The notes beneath the pieces are model-generated. The model saw only the letters and a list, made by a program, of their open reading frames with translations. It did no database searches and was not told the origin of the DNA. Positions 43,201 through 54,504 of a DNA stretch of 64,000 nucleotides are shown here, one piece after another. The translations under genes and the position numbers were made by a program. This DNA comes from Chytridium lagenaria (taxonomy: Eukaryota > Chytridiomycota > Chytridiomycetes > Chytridiales > Chytridiaceae). The stretch is taken from NCBI GenBank assembly GCA_025449115.1, contig JAHLKC010000158.1:1-64000 (forward strand). The letters run 5' to 3'. How positions within the stretch are numbered: the first letter of the stretch is position 1; each line of letters begins with the position of its first letter.

Positions 43201-43521
43201 GGTCCTTTTCCAAAAACGTTTTTACAAACGTATTGTTTTCATGCGCTCTTTTCGACTTTCCCCAGCACCCCTCTAATCTCATATGCGCTTCTATTTAGCG
43301 GTGCGCTCGTTGCCAGCCCGCATAATCGTGTTTTGGTTTACTTAAAAAGGTGGATATCGTCAGTTGCTTGATTACTTGTTACCGCAGAAAAGGTGTGGAA
43401 ATCATACTGATGCTGTAATTACGTGTCTTTATGTTTTAATGTTCCAAATCAAGTTTAACGATATTCATGTGTGGAAAAGGGTTTGAGTTGCGGCACGGGC
43501 CTTGGAAAGGGTTCAGTGAAA
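43106..43521 (+). repeat. Long direct repeat, copy 1
   Basis: Starts inside the RPL7 relic (ACGGTTGGAGAAAACTTTGA) and continues through TTTATTTAGCGGTGCGCTCG-like unique sequence to GGAAAGGGTTCAGTG. Very similar to 44585-45062, so the relic was already decayed when the block duplicated. Confidence 0.9.
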
Positions 43522-44054
43522 GGCTGGCTCATGAAACGCTAAAAATAAAAAAGGAAGAGTGTCAGATTTATGTACACAATAATAAAGATATAATATCTCT
43601 TACATACCGAGATCTTATCATAAAAAGGAATGATATTTCTTCCTGGATCTTCCAGGCACACGCGACAGTAAGCTTGTCCTCCTCAGATGATTCAATTATA
43701 CCAAGAACGGCAATAAAAGCCGATCAGAATCAGGGCCCCACGCGAACTGAGCACATCAACGGCACCGATGACAGAACAGACCTTTCCGGTGACGGCGGCA
43801 CTAGCGGTGGCGAGGCAACGGCGAGCTGTGGATATATCATAGACTCAGTTAGTATTTAGAAATCCATAAGAGGATGTCACATGCAAAACTTACAAGAGAG
43901 GGAGGAGCCAAAAGGCCGATTCATATCCTCCTCAATGATTTTTAAGAAACCCAAAACATACGCATGATGAGAGGCTCTAATTGCTTATAAGAGTAAGTTT
44001 AACATGTACATTACAACAGCGGAGACGCCTTGAAGAAGAAAAAGCAAGACTCGT

Positions 44055-44459
44055 CCAGCGGAGACATTCCCACCCAACCAGATCATCAAAGTAGTTCAAT
44101 TACATTGACTCAACCGGGTCAAAGTGGTTCAATCATCTTGTACAATCCCTTTTAAAGGAATCGCCGCCAGGTCCAGCGCTAAACCGTCCACCTGTATGGA
44201 ATCACGACGGGTCGGGCCAGCCACATCTTATGGCAGAGTCTTTGCACAAGAAAAACGAGCAAGAGGAAGTGTGAAGGGTCCCAGCGGAGACATTCCCACC
44301 CAACCAGGTCATCAAAGTTTCAATTACATTGACTCAACCAGGTCAAAGTGGTTCAATCATCTTGTACAATCCCTTTTAAAGGAATCGCCGCCAGGTCCAG
44401 CGCTAAACCGTCCACCTGTTTGGAATCACGACGGGTCGGGCCAGCCACATCTTATGGCA
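44055..44459 (+). repeat. Tandem pair of a 180-bp unit
   Basis: Unit CCAGCGGAGACATTCCCACC to CACATCTTATGGCA occurs at 44055-44235 and 44281-44459, separated by 45 bp, with few differences (three bases AGT missing in copy 2). No coding sense is recognised; both contain GGAATCGCCGCCAGGTCCAG. Confidence 0.9.
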
Positions 44460-44584
44460 CCTTTTCCCACACCATAAACTTGCACGCACAATGTAAGGAA
44501 TGGGGTGAGGGGAGCAGGGTTCACTCATCTGATCTCTGAACTATGTATTGAACACTCTCAAGTTAAATTTTCATTCATGTTGCA

Positions 44585-45062
44585 TACGGTTGGAGAAAAC
44601 TTTGAGTATATAATGTCGAAACCGTTTGGACGGACGGAGGAAAAGAAGACGGAGACCCTTATCGTGGCGGAGAGAGGGAGGTCCTGAGCATCGTGGTGGG
44701 AATACGATCAATGGGATTTTGGAGAAGATAAAGTATACATATTGTTAAAGCCTCTTTCCATTCTAAAACGTTTTTACAAACGTATTGTTTTCATGCGCTC
44801 TTTTCTTTCCCCAGCACCCCTCTAATCTCATATGCGCTTCTATTTAGCGGTGCGCTCGTTGCCAGCCCGCATAATCGTGTTTTGGTTTACTTAAAAAGGT
44901 GGATATCGTCAGTTGCTTGATTACTTGTTACCGCAGAAAAGGTGTGGAAATCATACTGATGCTGTAAATACGTGTCTTTGTTTTAATGTTCCAAATCAAG
45001 TTTAACGGAATTCCTTTGGAAAAGAGTTTGAGTTGCGGCGCGGGCTTGGAAAGGGTTCAGTG
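44585..45062 (+). repeat. Long direct repeat, copy 2
   Basis: Matches 43106-43521 but has about 66 extra bases (about 44687-44760, GAGCATCGTGGTGGGAATAC onward) between the RPL7-like part and the rest. Confidence 0.9.
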
Positions 45063-45287
45063 TGGTATCTAGGAGTACCCGACGTGCTCATGACACCGCC
45101 GCATCCACGATGCTGATCAGAAACTTGACCTCTTGGGGCAAAGCCTTCGAAGCAAGCAAACCAATCAAATTGTCATAAACGGGCGCTGTCCAAAAAAAAC
45201 CCCTAAACGTCCTTTAAAAACGACTCACAACTCCCCTTTGGTTTACCGAAAAAACCCACAACGTATTTTAAACTTTAGGATATATAA

Positions 45288-48173
45288 ATGGCGCAAGAAA
45301 CAAACGAAAAGAATATGTCAAGATGTATCCGTCGATACCGCGGGACCCTCTCCCTCTTTGGACCCGACATTGACGTCCTTGCACCTTCCGCACCTAACCC
45401 GCCTCACATCACACTCCTCCTCCCATCCGAGATGAAAAGCTTACCCTCCGACACGGTTGACGCTGCGTTCGCCGGGCTCAAAGATGCGAGGATCTATCGG
45501 CTCGGTGTGTCAAGTGACGGTTCGTGTCAAGTGATCGCGACGCCTTTGTTGCAAAAAGCGAGGATGGGGCTTGGATTTGGGTGGAAGGATTTTCATGTGA
45601 CGGTTAAGGAGGGGTGTGGAGAGACGGGGGTTGCAGCGGTTGATGTTGGGAGATGTGGGGATCGGGAGTGGGAGAATGAGGTTTTAGAATGTTTGAAGGA
45701 ACATGTGAAAGTGTTTGGGAGGACGGCGAATTGTTTGTTGAGGGTGTGAGTGGACGTTTTGTTGAAAAGATGAGCGATGAAGGACGATGGAGGGTTGGGT
45801 TGGTGATGGCCGGGGTGAAGTTTCGGGAAGGTGATTATGAGGGGAGTCTTGGGGATGCGGTTGGGGTTTTAGGGGAGGTGAGAGGGAGGGAGGTTGAGGT
45901 TGAGGCGCTTGTGAGGGTTGGAGATGCGGCGATCAAGTGTGGGAGGTGGGGGGTTGCGGGGAGGGCGTTTTGGGGGGTTGTAGCGGTGGATAGTGGGAAG
46001 GCTGGGGAGTATGCTTGGGAAGGGTTACGGAAGTGTTGGGGAGAGGAGGGTGGGCGTCGATGGAGCTTGTGCCAATGGAAGGGGATGGCGTGTTGGAGAG
46101 GGTGGAGGTGAGCGAGGAAATGAGGAGGGTGTATGTTGGGAGGAGGTTTGAGTTGGTGGAAGCTGAGAGGGGGACGGAGGGGAGGAGGTTGAGGAGCCTA
46201 GGGAGAGGTATAGCATCGATCCAGCGTTTTTAAAGGAGATTGTGAGGTCAGATGATTCCAAGAATGGGGCGTATCGACTCCCACGATTCTTCTCATGGCT
46301 TGTTCCACTCGTCATTGCTGGGATATCGACACCGAAATGCGCTGCGGATGTACGAGCTCTCAAGACGCTTGGGATACGCACAGTCATCACGTTGACGGAG
46401 GAAGAGCCACTCCCCGAGAAATGGTTTGATGATGCATCGTCGTCATCACTTTTGGCCGGTCCGGAATTACCATCCACCATGTGTATCGCACGCTGACCAG
46501 TTCATCCGGATTGTTGTTGATGCCGTACACGGAAAAGATCGACATGGTGTGCTTGTGCATTGTGGTGGGGGCAAAGGACGTGCGGGGTCTTTGCTTGCGA
46601 CCTACCTCGTGAGGTTTGGGCTGGAGGTGCCCCCTGCCCGTGTGACGAGTGCAAGGATGGTTTGACGTTATGGTGCACCGACTCTTCGTGTTCGTTTGGC
46701 AAGTACCCTGTGATGAATGCGACGGACGCGGTGACGCTGTTGAGAAGGTTGCGGCCTGGTAGTATTGAGACGGAGAGGCAGGAAAAGTTTGTAGCGGATT
46801 ACGTGTCGGAGATGTATCGAAGATCTGGGTTTGGAAAGAGGATGGTGGAGGGTGAGGAGGAGGTTGAAGGTGGTGGGTTAGTCGTGGAAGGCAACACGGC
46901 GAATCCCCCAAAAGTACTCTTACTTTGTGGGTTACCCGGATCCGGCAAATCATGGTTCTCCACCGCCTTGCCGAATCCGAAACCGAATGGACGCGTCTCT
47001 GCCAGGACGACATAGAGGGAAGTCGCGACGCTTTTGAAAACGCCGTCTCCAACTTCAAATCCAGCGGGACCTCCCAGCGTCTCATCATCGATCGCTGCAA
47101 CCCGACCGCCGACCAACGTAAACACCTATTTGCTCTCACGAATCTCCCCGTCCATACGCCATTGTTCACTTCGACGCTGCAGCAAAAACATGCACCGAAC
47201 GAGCGTTCCGTCGTCTAAACCATCCTACCGTCCTCCCCCATTCCGCTGCAAACGTGTCGCATCGTTTGAGAAAACCATGGAACGCCCGGAACTCCGGAAA
47301 GACGGCGTTGACATCATTTACCGCGTGTCAACATTCGCAGCAGCCCGTGAGCTCCTTGAACGCTTTGGTGTAAAAACCACCGTGAAAGAACCACAGGAAA
47401 GCGCAACGCTAAAAGATTCTTTCTTCAAGTACCCTAGGACTCGACATCTCATCGATCTTGGTGGAGCTACTCGTGATGATCTTGTGATGGCGGATGCGGA
47501 GGTTCTCGCGATTCTACAGCCGCACCCAACGCTAGGCGACGTGACTGTCACGGTTGAAGAGAAAATTGACGGTGCGAACCTTGGTTTCAGACTCGTATGG
47601 AGCGAGTTCAAGTTTTCATTTGAAGTAGTTGCGCAGAACCGCGCACACGATCGCATTACAGCTGATACGCATGTTCAGTTCAAGGGACTTGGAGGATGGA
47701 TCCAAAACCACCGTGATGCCTTGGAAAGGATCTTGAGAGGCGTTGAAGACGGTGGGGATGTTTCGGATGGACCTGGACGGTTTGTGATATTTGGGGAATG
47801 GATGCGGGCGAAACATTCTGTCGCCTATGACCGCCTCCCTGACCTTTTCATCGCCTTTGACCTCTACGACACCCAAGCCCTCAAATTCCTTTCCCGCAGG
47901 ACCTTCCACAATCTTTTACGAAACTCTGGAATCGCCCATGTCCCTGTTATAGAATTAGATTTAGCGCGAAAGGATCCCAAGGAGTCTGTTTTGGAGGCCT
48001 TACAAGGGATATCGGCATTTTCGACGAGTGAGAGGAGGGAAGGGGTTGTTGTGAGAGTGGATAAGGGGGATTGGTTGTTGGAGAAGTGTAAGGTTGTGAG
48101 AAAGGACTTTTTGGCGGGAAGTAGACATTGGATGAAGAATAAGGTGGAGTTGAATGGCGTTGTGAGGGATTGA
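45288..48173 (+). CDS. Multidomain RNA repair protein: 2H phosphoesterase, PTP phosphatase, kinase, RNA ligase
   Basis: One long intron-poor gene starting MAQETNEKNMSRCIRRYRG. Domain 1, a 2H phosphoesterase, has both HxT motifs: NPPHITLLLPSE (His codon 45405) and WKDFHVTVKEG (His codon 45594). A helical segment follows (KFREGDYEGSLGDAVGVLGE). Domain 3, a dual-specificity-type phosphatase, has LVIAGISTPKCAADVRALKT, HCGGGKGRAG (Cys 46561, Arg 46579) and RPGSIETERQEKFVADYV. Domain 4, a polynucleotide-kinase-like P-loop, has LLLCGLPGSGKSW (about 46930) and IIDRCNPTADQRK. Domain 5, an Rnl2-like RNA ligase, has KYPRTRHLIDLGGAT, the nucleotidyl Lys in VEEKIDGANLGFRL (47562), EGVVVRVDKGDW and KCKVVRKDF. 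The set matches what has been named Swiss Army Knife RNA-repair proteins. Frame breaks near 45740, 46110, 46205, 46455, 46660, 47010 and 47200 are read as errors. TGA 48171-48173. Confidence 0.85.
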
Positions 48174-48645
48174 GAGGTGGTGGTGAAAGGCCTGTTATTT
48201 GCTTATGGTCGACACCACACTTTAATAAAACTAAAACATAGAACCATCCATTATTTAACCGCTGTCTTTTCGCCAGTTCTGAAAGTGCGATGAGTCGCGT
48301 GTCTTTGTCCGTTTACTCGCATCCATGCATGATGGCGCCTGTTTTGTCGCCTGTCGATCTGCGTCGCCAGCCCCTTGTTTGGACGCGACAGGAAGAGTTG
48401 TCACACATCAAATTCTTTCTCGCCTTCAAGACCATCATCATCACAAGGAGTGACCCCGTTGTCCCATAAGCTAGCTTTGCGTTGTCTCGCTTCCCTTCTC
48501 GTCTTGGTTTCTCGTACAGCACCGTAAAGAAACTCACCGGGAGTAGCGGAACAGGCCTATCTGTTTTTCATTGCGTAAACAGCGCATCTTAAGAAGCTTG
48601 ACTGGAAGAGAAACTGGCAGTCTTCAGCGACTCTGAAGTGAGGGT
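48174..48645. other. Intergenic
   Basis: 3' flank of the RNA-repair gene (AATAAA at about 48223) and promoter of the next gene. No gene seen. Confidence 0.4.
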
Positions 48646-49933
48646 ATGGCGCTTTTACTGCAGCCGTGGGAAGGAGGGCGGGACCCTAACTCCATCAACT
48701 CACCGCTGTCCAAAGACGAACACCAAGATCTCTCAGAAGTCTCCCCATCATCTTCCACACCGCCATCAACCACCATCTCCGACGACCCCTCGTCAATCCC
48801 CACATCCACCGCCGTCTCTTCCCGCGCCATCACCACGCAACCAACTGACAGTCACAACGGCGCGCATTTATTAAACGCCCCTCCTGAACGACTCAGCGTC
48901 GTTGAAGTTGCGTCTGGCTCGATTGCACACATATCATTGGCACCTTTGAACCCTCCATCACCGTCCTGCTCACAACCTGGACACTCTAGTCACGCACTTA
49001 AACACTCACATCCTGACCATGTCTTCTCTCCGCTTGTCAATCTCTCTCCCGCACTCACACCTCCGCGGAACGATAAACAGAAACAAAGTCAGGACATCAA
49101 CGACCCTCTACATCCAGTTTTTTCGGCAAGCACAAAGAGCTCTGGAGACGAAGCCATGGCCATCCTCGCTTATCCATGCTCCGAGGCCCAGACAACGTAG
49201 TTTGGGGAAGCGGAGACGGGAGACGATGTCGGGGGGCGGAAGCGACGAGGAGATGGAGCTGTTGCATTTGAAATGCTGGGTGACGGAACCGGGTGGATGA
49301 GGAGGAGGTTGGAAGATGGGTCGAAGGGATTTTACCTATGGAACGCTTGGAGGAGAGTGATGTTGAGGCGGATGTTATTGTGGGAGGGGATTATGGGGTT
49401 GCGGAGGCGGAGTCTGTGGGGCTGAGAGATGAGAGGGTGAAGAGACAGACGGAGATGATAGCAAGTGAGTTTATCAAAATCACTTTCTTCCTATATACTG
49501 TTCGGTGTTTCCTGCATTTTGGTTAGTATATGGTCTAATTATTGTATATGTTAGCTATCACCCGTCTCATCAACTCTGAAATCAATCAACTCGCCCAATC
49601 TCAAGCTACGCGCGACCTTAACGTCCGCCTTGAATCCGTCCGTCTCGCAACCCTTGTCGCTCAATCCAAAATTCAAGAATCCCGCCGAGTCCGCGCGACT
49701 ATTAAAGAAACTGCCCGTTGCGCCACATTACTCAAAGCGCGGATTGAACAGACTGAAAAAAAGATTGAACGGATCAAGAGTTTGAAAAGGGGGGTCGTTG
49801 AGAAGATATTTTTGGAATGACGCGAAAGAGATTTTGGAGGAGGATGAGACGTTGGTGGATAAGGCTACTAGGTAGGATTACGGAACTGGAGGAGGAGACT
49901 GGAGTCCGATGTACGAGTTTTATAGATTTTTGA
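48646..49933 (+). CDS. Hypothetical coiled-coil protein
   Basis: Starts MALLLQPWEGGRDPNSINSP. The first 180 residues are Ser/Thr/Pro-rich and probably disordered. After one missing base near 49199 come an acidic stretch (SGGGSDEEMELLHL) and EEEVGRWVEGILPMERLEES. An intron (about 49465-49554, GTGAGT to TTAG) leads to a strongly helical segment ITRLINSEINQLAQSQATRD, RVRATIKETARCATLLKARI, EQTEKKIERIKSLK and, after further one-base shifts, ILEEDETLVDKAT and ITELEEETG. The last part is a good coiled coil. I recognise no family. It may act as a scaffold or complex subunit, but nothing in the neighbourhood fixes this. The end (49875 or 49933) depends on the frame used. Confidence 0.5.
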
Positions 49934-50440
49934 GGGCTTGTACGGGGATGGAGGAGGAGTTGGATGAGTTCTGGATGGGTTGGCAGAGGAGTTTGGAATG
50001 TGATAGAGTCTATGTCGCATGTACAACTATATTGGCGTGTCGAGGGGCCATGACATCTTTTCTTCTTCATCTTTTTATTACCTTTAACTTGTTTTTTTTA
50101 TAGATCTCCCTTTTGTTTAGATTTTATACGCTGACACCTACGGTTTCCCTGTAATTTCACACCATTACCGCCCTCCTGTTTACTATTTTACCCTAAAGAT
50201 CCCTGTGCGCTTTCCCCCTTACCCCCTCTTTAACACCAGTCTTGTTTATATACCTCCGCAAACCTAAATATCTGATTTATATCATAAATATCCCTTATTA
50301 CATGTTGCCTTTATTCGGGTCGTCACGGTCTAGAGTGCGAATGTGTGAGTAAAACACCTTCGCCATGATTCCATGCTACAAGTTTAGCCACTAAGGCCTG
50401 TACAACGTGCGAATGTTACAAGTGACGTCGTCTCTCCACC
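49934..50440. other. Intergenic
   Basis: Pyrimidine-rich sequence upstream of the next gene. A frame 49909-50103 continues some residues but has no recognised content. Confidence 0.4.
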
Positions 50441-52240
50441 ATGCGAGGTGATCGCTTAAACATTGTAGAGCCGCTGGACATTGTCCTCTTCAACGGGAAC
50501 GATGTCATTGGAAACTTTATCTCCTCTGTGCAGGCAAAGTTTGTAGTGCCAGGGTTGAAGAATCCGTTTGGGGCATTATGGACGCATGCAGGTGGGGAGT
50601 TTGTGTGATGATGTCCAGTTTGACGTTTGTGTGTTAATGGGGTGTATAGGTATGATTGTGGACAAGACGGTGTTGCCGCTACCTTGTTTGGATGATGGGA
50701 AACTTTACATCTATGAGAGTGTGTTTAGTGGGCAAGTGCTCGGTTATGTTTGTGAGTACGCCGACTTCATCGTTACCACCTTTCATCGCCAACCTCCTAC
50801 TTACTTTCTCACGATCGAATGCATTGCTTTACGTACGATCTCCTAAACGCTATAAACTAGACTCAAAAGTTCTCCCCGTCGACCATGAAGTCCCACCGAA
50901 CGGCTTTCACCTCGGCCCTCAACTCCGCAACTTCTACGATGTCGTCCAAGAACACCCCGTCGACGTCGCCATATGCAAACTCGACCCACAAGAACGAAGA
51001 CGTCTCATGTCTGATCCTCAACGCATTCAATCCATCCTTCTCGAATTCTACAGAAAATACGAAAAATGGGGGTACCCGCTTAACCCCCTCCCTCAATTTG
51101 CAGCCGCATCACCAGTATTATTCAACACATTAGTAGGAATGCGAAATGCGGTGGATGTTTTTAGTAAAAAGGATCGAAAGAGAGATGGCACGGAAAGCGG
51201 AGGTGGAGAACAGAAGGTGTTTTGTTCGGAGATGGTAGCTCTGGCTTGTAGGGATTTGGGGTTGAGGGATTTTGCGTTGGGGCAGATTACGCCTCCAGAG
51301 TTTACGCCGGTGGAGTTAAATGCGATGCCGTCGTTTAAGACTTGGTTTTATGTGAGAATTAGGGATGTGAGTTTTTTGGCGAGTCCGGATGGTAGGAATG
51401 TGAATCCAGTTACGTAAGTGAATTGATGTTCTTTTATAAAGTGACGTTTTGACATGCTGAATTTATATCTTGGTTCGTTCGCTCATAATATTTTACCTAT
51501 AGAGACGAGTTTTTTGCTGCTGCGTTCCCAGGGTTAAGAGTAGTTAGCAATTCACGATGGCAACCCGTACAACCTGGCTCACTTCCTCCTGTTACAAGTG
51601 CCGTAAGTATTTTGTTGAACCTCTCTTCTTCCTTTCTTTTCTTACTTTTCCTTTGACACCAGCCTGGATACGATGAAAACTTTCAACCACTTTTCGTCTC
51701 CCGAGCTCGATTTGGGACTAGCGTTATTCTCGGCATGACGAATTCTCAGGGGATTGGGAAGTTTGCGTGGCATGGAAATAAGATTGCTGTCGAGTATACG
51801 CATGAGATGTTGACGGATTATAGCGGATTGGAATGGGTGCGTGCGAGACGGGGAGTGACGCCTAAGAATGCCGTGCAGGGAGGATGTGATGAGAAGGGAA
51901 ATGTAAGATATTTTTCTTTACATTTTTTCTATTTGGTTCGCACGGTTTCGTTTACTATTTGTTTTGCTATCGCTCCATTCTTTCCTTCTTTTTTGTCTTG
52001 TTACTCATCAGTCTGCTCTTCGTCCAGCCTATTTTTGTCGCTCGTGTAAAAGTGATTGATGATAGCAAACTCAAGATTGGTTTACGTAAACCTCCACGCT
52101 TACTTCCTGGAGGCGCATGCCCAGAGTATGGCGGCGCAAAAGTTCCCGCGTTTGGGAAAGAATACCTCTTTAAAGAGGAGTATGAGGTGCTTGTGGAAGT
52201 GCAGCAGGAGCCAAAGGATAAAAAGTGCGTTGTGATGTGA
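50441..52240 (+). CDS. Permuted papain-like (YiiX/NlpC-type) protein with DM9 repeats and CaaX end
   Basis: Start MRGDRLNIVEPLDIVLFNGN at 50441; exon 1 ends at 50591 and an intron to 50649 follows. The N-terminal half is like permuted papain-fold hydrolases: WTHAG (His) early, then DDGKLYIYESVFSGQVLGYV, an intron (about 50752-50852), KLDPQERRRLMSDPQRIQSI and the Cys motif KVFCSEMVALACRD (permutation puts Cys last). After introns near 51416-51502 and 51603-51663 the C-terminal half has two DM9-type (DUF3421) repeats: YDENFQPLFVSRARFGTSVI and LEWVRARRGVTPKNAVQGG, then IFVARVKVIDDSKLKIGLRK and ACPEYGGAKVPAFGKEY to YEVLVEVQ. DM9 units bind mannose in animal lectins. The protein ends KDKKCVVM, a farnesyl-type CaaX box with a Lys patch, so it is probably membrane-tethered. 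Confidence 0.8.
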
Positions 52241-52508
52241 GGGAGGTCGTTTCACAGCTTTTTATGGCAGTTTTAGAGGTTTTATACTGGGTCTTCTATG
52301 ATTTAATTTATTACACGCGTTACTTCGTTTAGCTTGGAATTTAATACACCTGCAACATTTCTTTTTTTCTAATTGTGAGGGAATTGGTAAAAAGCTTGGT
52401 TACGGTTCAGATTGCACGGATGGGAAGAAATCAACCGAGCACCTCATAAAATTGGACACCGTCACACCCCCCTATCTTTTCTGATTCGCTTCACAGCAGG
52501 AACGGACC

Positions 52509-54324
52509 ATGATATCCATCAAGACGCTCCTAGCGACAGCGGCGCTCGTCGCAACCGCCGTGCACGCTCTCGACAATGGCGTTGGATTGAAGCCAGCCAT
52601 GGGATGGTCGTCCTGGAACCTTTACGCCTGCAAGATTGACGAAAACCGTGAGTCCCATACATCAATTGACATGGTCGAGTTCTAAGCATGGCTGAATGAC
52701 TCCTTTTTCCAGTCATTAAAAGGATGGCAGACGCCATGGTCTCCACAGGCCTCATCAATCATGGCTACACCTACATCAACATCGATGACTGCTGGCAACA
52801 CAGCTCTCGAGACGCCCTAGGTCGCATTGAAGCCGATCCCGTCACATTCCCAAGTGGTATTAAAGCGCTCGCCGATTATATTCATTCCAAGGGTTTGAAG
52901 TTTGGTATTTACTCATCAGCTGGTAGCAAGACTTGTGAGAAACTTCCGGGATCTCTGGGGTATGAGGAGAACGATGCGGATAGTTATGCAGAGTGGGAGG
53001 TGGATTACGTCAAGATGGATAATTGTTTTACGGAGAATTTGGTGGATCGAGCGGGAACTATTAAGAGATATTCAGCCATGAGAGATGCCTTGAACTCGAC
53101 GGGGAGGCCGATGGTGTTTAGGTTTGTGGAGCTTTGAAATGCGAGGCTCACACTAATTACTCTACCTATTAAAAAGTCTTTGTAATTGGGGATTCGCTAA
53201 TTCTTGGGAGTACGCCGATGATCTTGGAAACTCATGGCGAACAAACTGGAGATATCTGGTAGGCTATTTTATTTACATCCTTCGATAAATGTTAATGCTT
53301 CCGTATTTCAGCGACTCATTCACGGGAAAATGGTGCTCCGCGATGGCGATTCTTGATATGGTAAGTTTAGCCCCCGTTTTAAATCTCTATCTGCCATCCC
53401 TTTTTGTAACAATCAATATTTAGACCACCGACATCACCAGCTACTCTCACCCTGGCGGTTTCAACGACCTCGACATGCTCGAAGTAGGAAACGCGGAATG
53501 ACTCTCACTGAATATCGCACCCACTTCTCCGCCTGGTCGCCCTCAAATCCCCCTCATCCTCGGTAATGACTTGACCGCAATGACACCCGAAGTCCTTTCC
53601 ATTCTTTCCAACGACGAAGTCATTGCCATCAACCAAGACGCGCTTGGAAAATCCGCGCATTTGATGACCAGGAAAGGGGGGATTGATACGTGGGTGGGTG
53701 AACTTGAGGGTGGGGAACGAGTTGTATTGGTGCTGAATAGGGGGGCGGAAGTGGCAGAGGTGGAAGTTGATTTGGAATTGCTAGGTGCGACGGAGGGACA
53801 GGAAGTGAAGTTTAGGGACTTATGGAAGAAAGAGGATGTGGGCGCTTTCAAGGGGAAGCTTGTGGTGAAGGAAGCTTTAGCTAAGCATGCTTCAGTTATG
53901 TATAGGGTAAGGATTTTACAAACATCATCTATTTTTCTTTCTGACACTTAATTTTTCCAATCATCATGTCTGTTCTTTTTCTATGGTGTTGAAACAATCT
54001 AACCTACTCTAACATCCTCATCTGTTTGTTCCTTCAAATCTTGGTGTAAAAGGCTTCTAGCCCTACCCCCTTTCTCCCATCGCTCCCCCACCTCCCGGTA
54101 CCTTTAAGATAACTGGCTGGTGGTGGCCCCTCGTCCAATTTGTTCGCTGGAAGGATACACTCACTGAAGATGATATTGCATGGCTCATTGTCAAAGTTGG
54201 TGCCCCGTTCATCGTTGGTGTAGTCGCACTGGCCGCTTTCCAACTATTTATGATGGAGTCACCAGAGGCTGCTGAAAAATCAAAGAAGGAGAGGGAAGCC
54301 GCGAAGAAGGCCAAGAAGGAGTAA
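52509..54324 (+). CDS. GH27 alpha-galactosidase with C-terminal transmembrane tail
   Basis: Secretory glycosidase removing terminal alpha-galactose. Signal peptide MISIKTLLATAALVATAVHA, then the GH27 N-terminus GLKPAMGWSSWNLYACKIDE. An intron (about 52650-52712) leads to DAMVSTGLINHGYTYINIDD, KALADYIHSKGLKFGIYSSA, the nucleophile Asp in WEVDYVKMDNCF, CNWGFANSWEYADDLGNSWR, and the acid/base Asp in GGFNDLDMLEVGN. The beta-sandwich domain includes INQDALGKSAHLMTRKGGID. At MYR a GTAAGG donor (53907) can splice to CCC at 54061, adding PYPLSPIAPPPPGTFKITGW, a membrane segment GAPFIVGVVALAAFQLFMM and a Lys-rich tail to TAA 54322-54324. Without splicing the protein would stop at 53951. Frame errors occur near 53125 and 53500. 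The tail exon as part of this gene is inferred. Confidence 0.9.
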
Positions 54325-54504
54325 ATCGTGTGACTCGTTCTCTTTCCATTTGTTCGATCTTTGTCGCGTTTCTGCCAATACGGTCCTTCGTTTCTTTCAC
54401 TACTTTCGTTTCTAAATCTTTTTTTTTTCTGATGCGATTGCCTAGTTTTCGCGTTCAATCCAAATGACCTCGTCTTTTCCAATAAAAAGCCTCTTTAATC
54501 ACAT

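Larger units (their letters stand above)
42458..45287. other. Gene-poor repeat tract
   Basis: 2.8 kb without a supportable intact gene. It contains an RPL7 relic (42960-43200), a direct repeat of about 450 bp (43106-43521 and 44585-45062) and a tandem pair of about 180 bp (44055-44235 and 44281-44459). The open frames here arise from these repeats. Confidence 0.6.
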
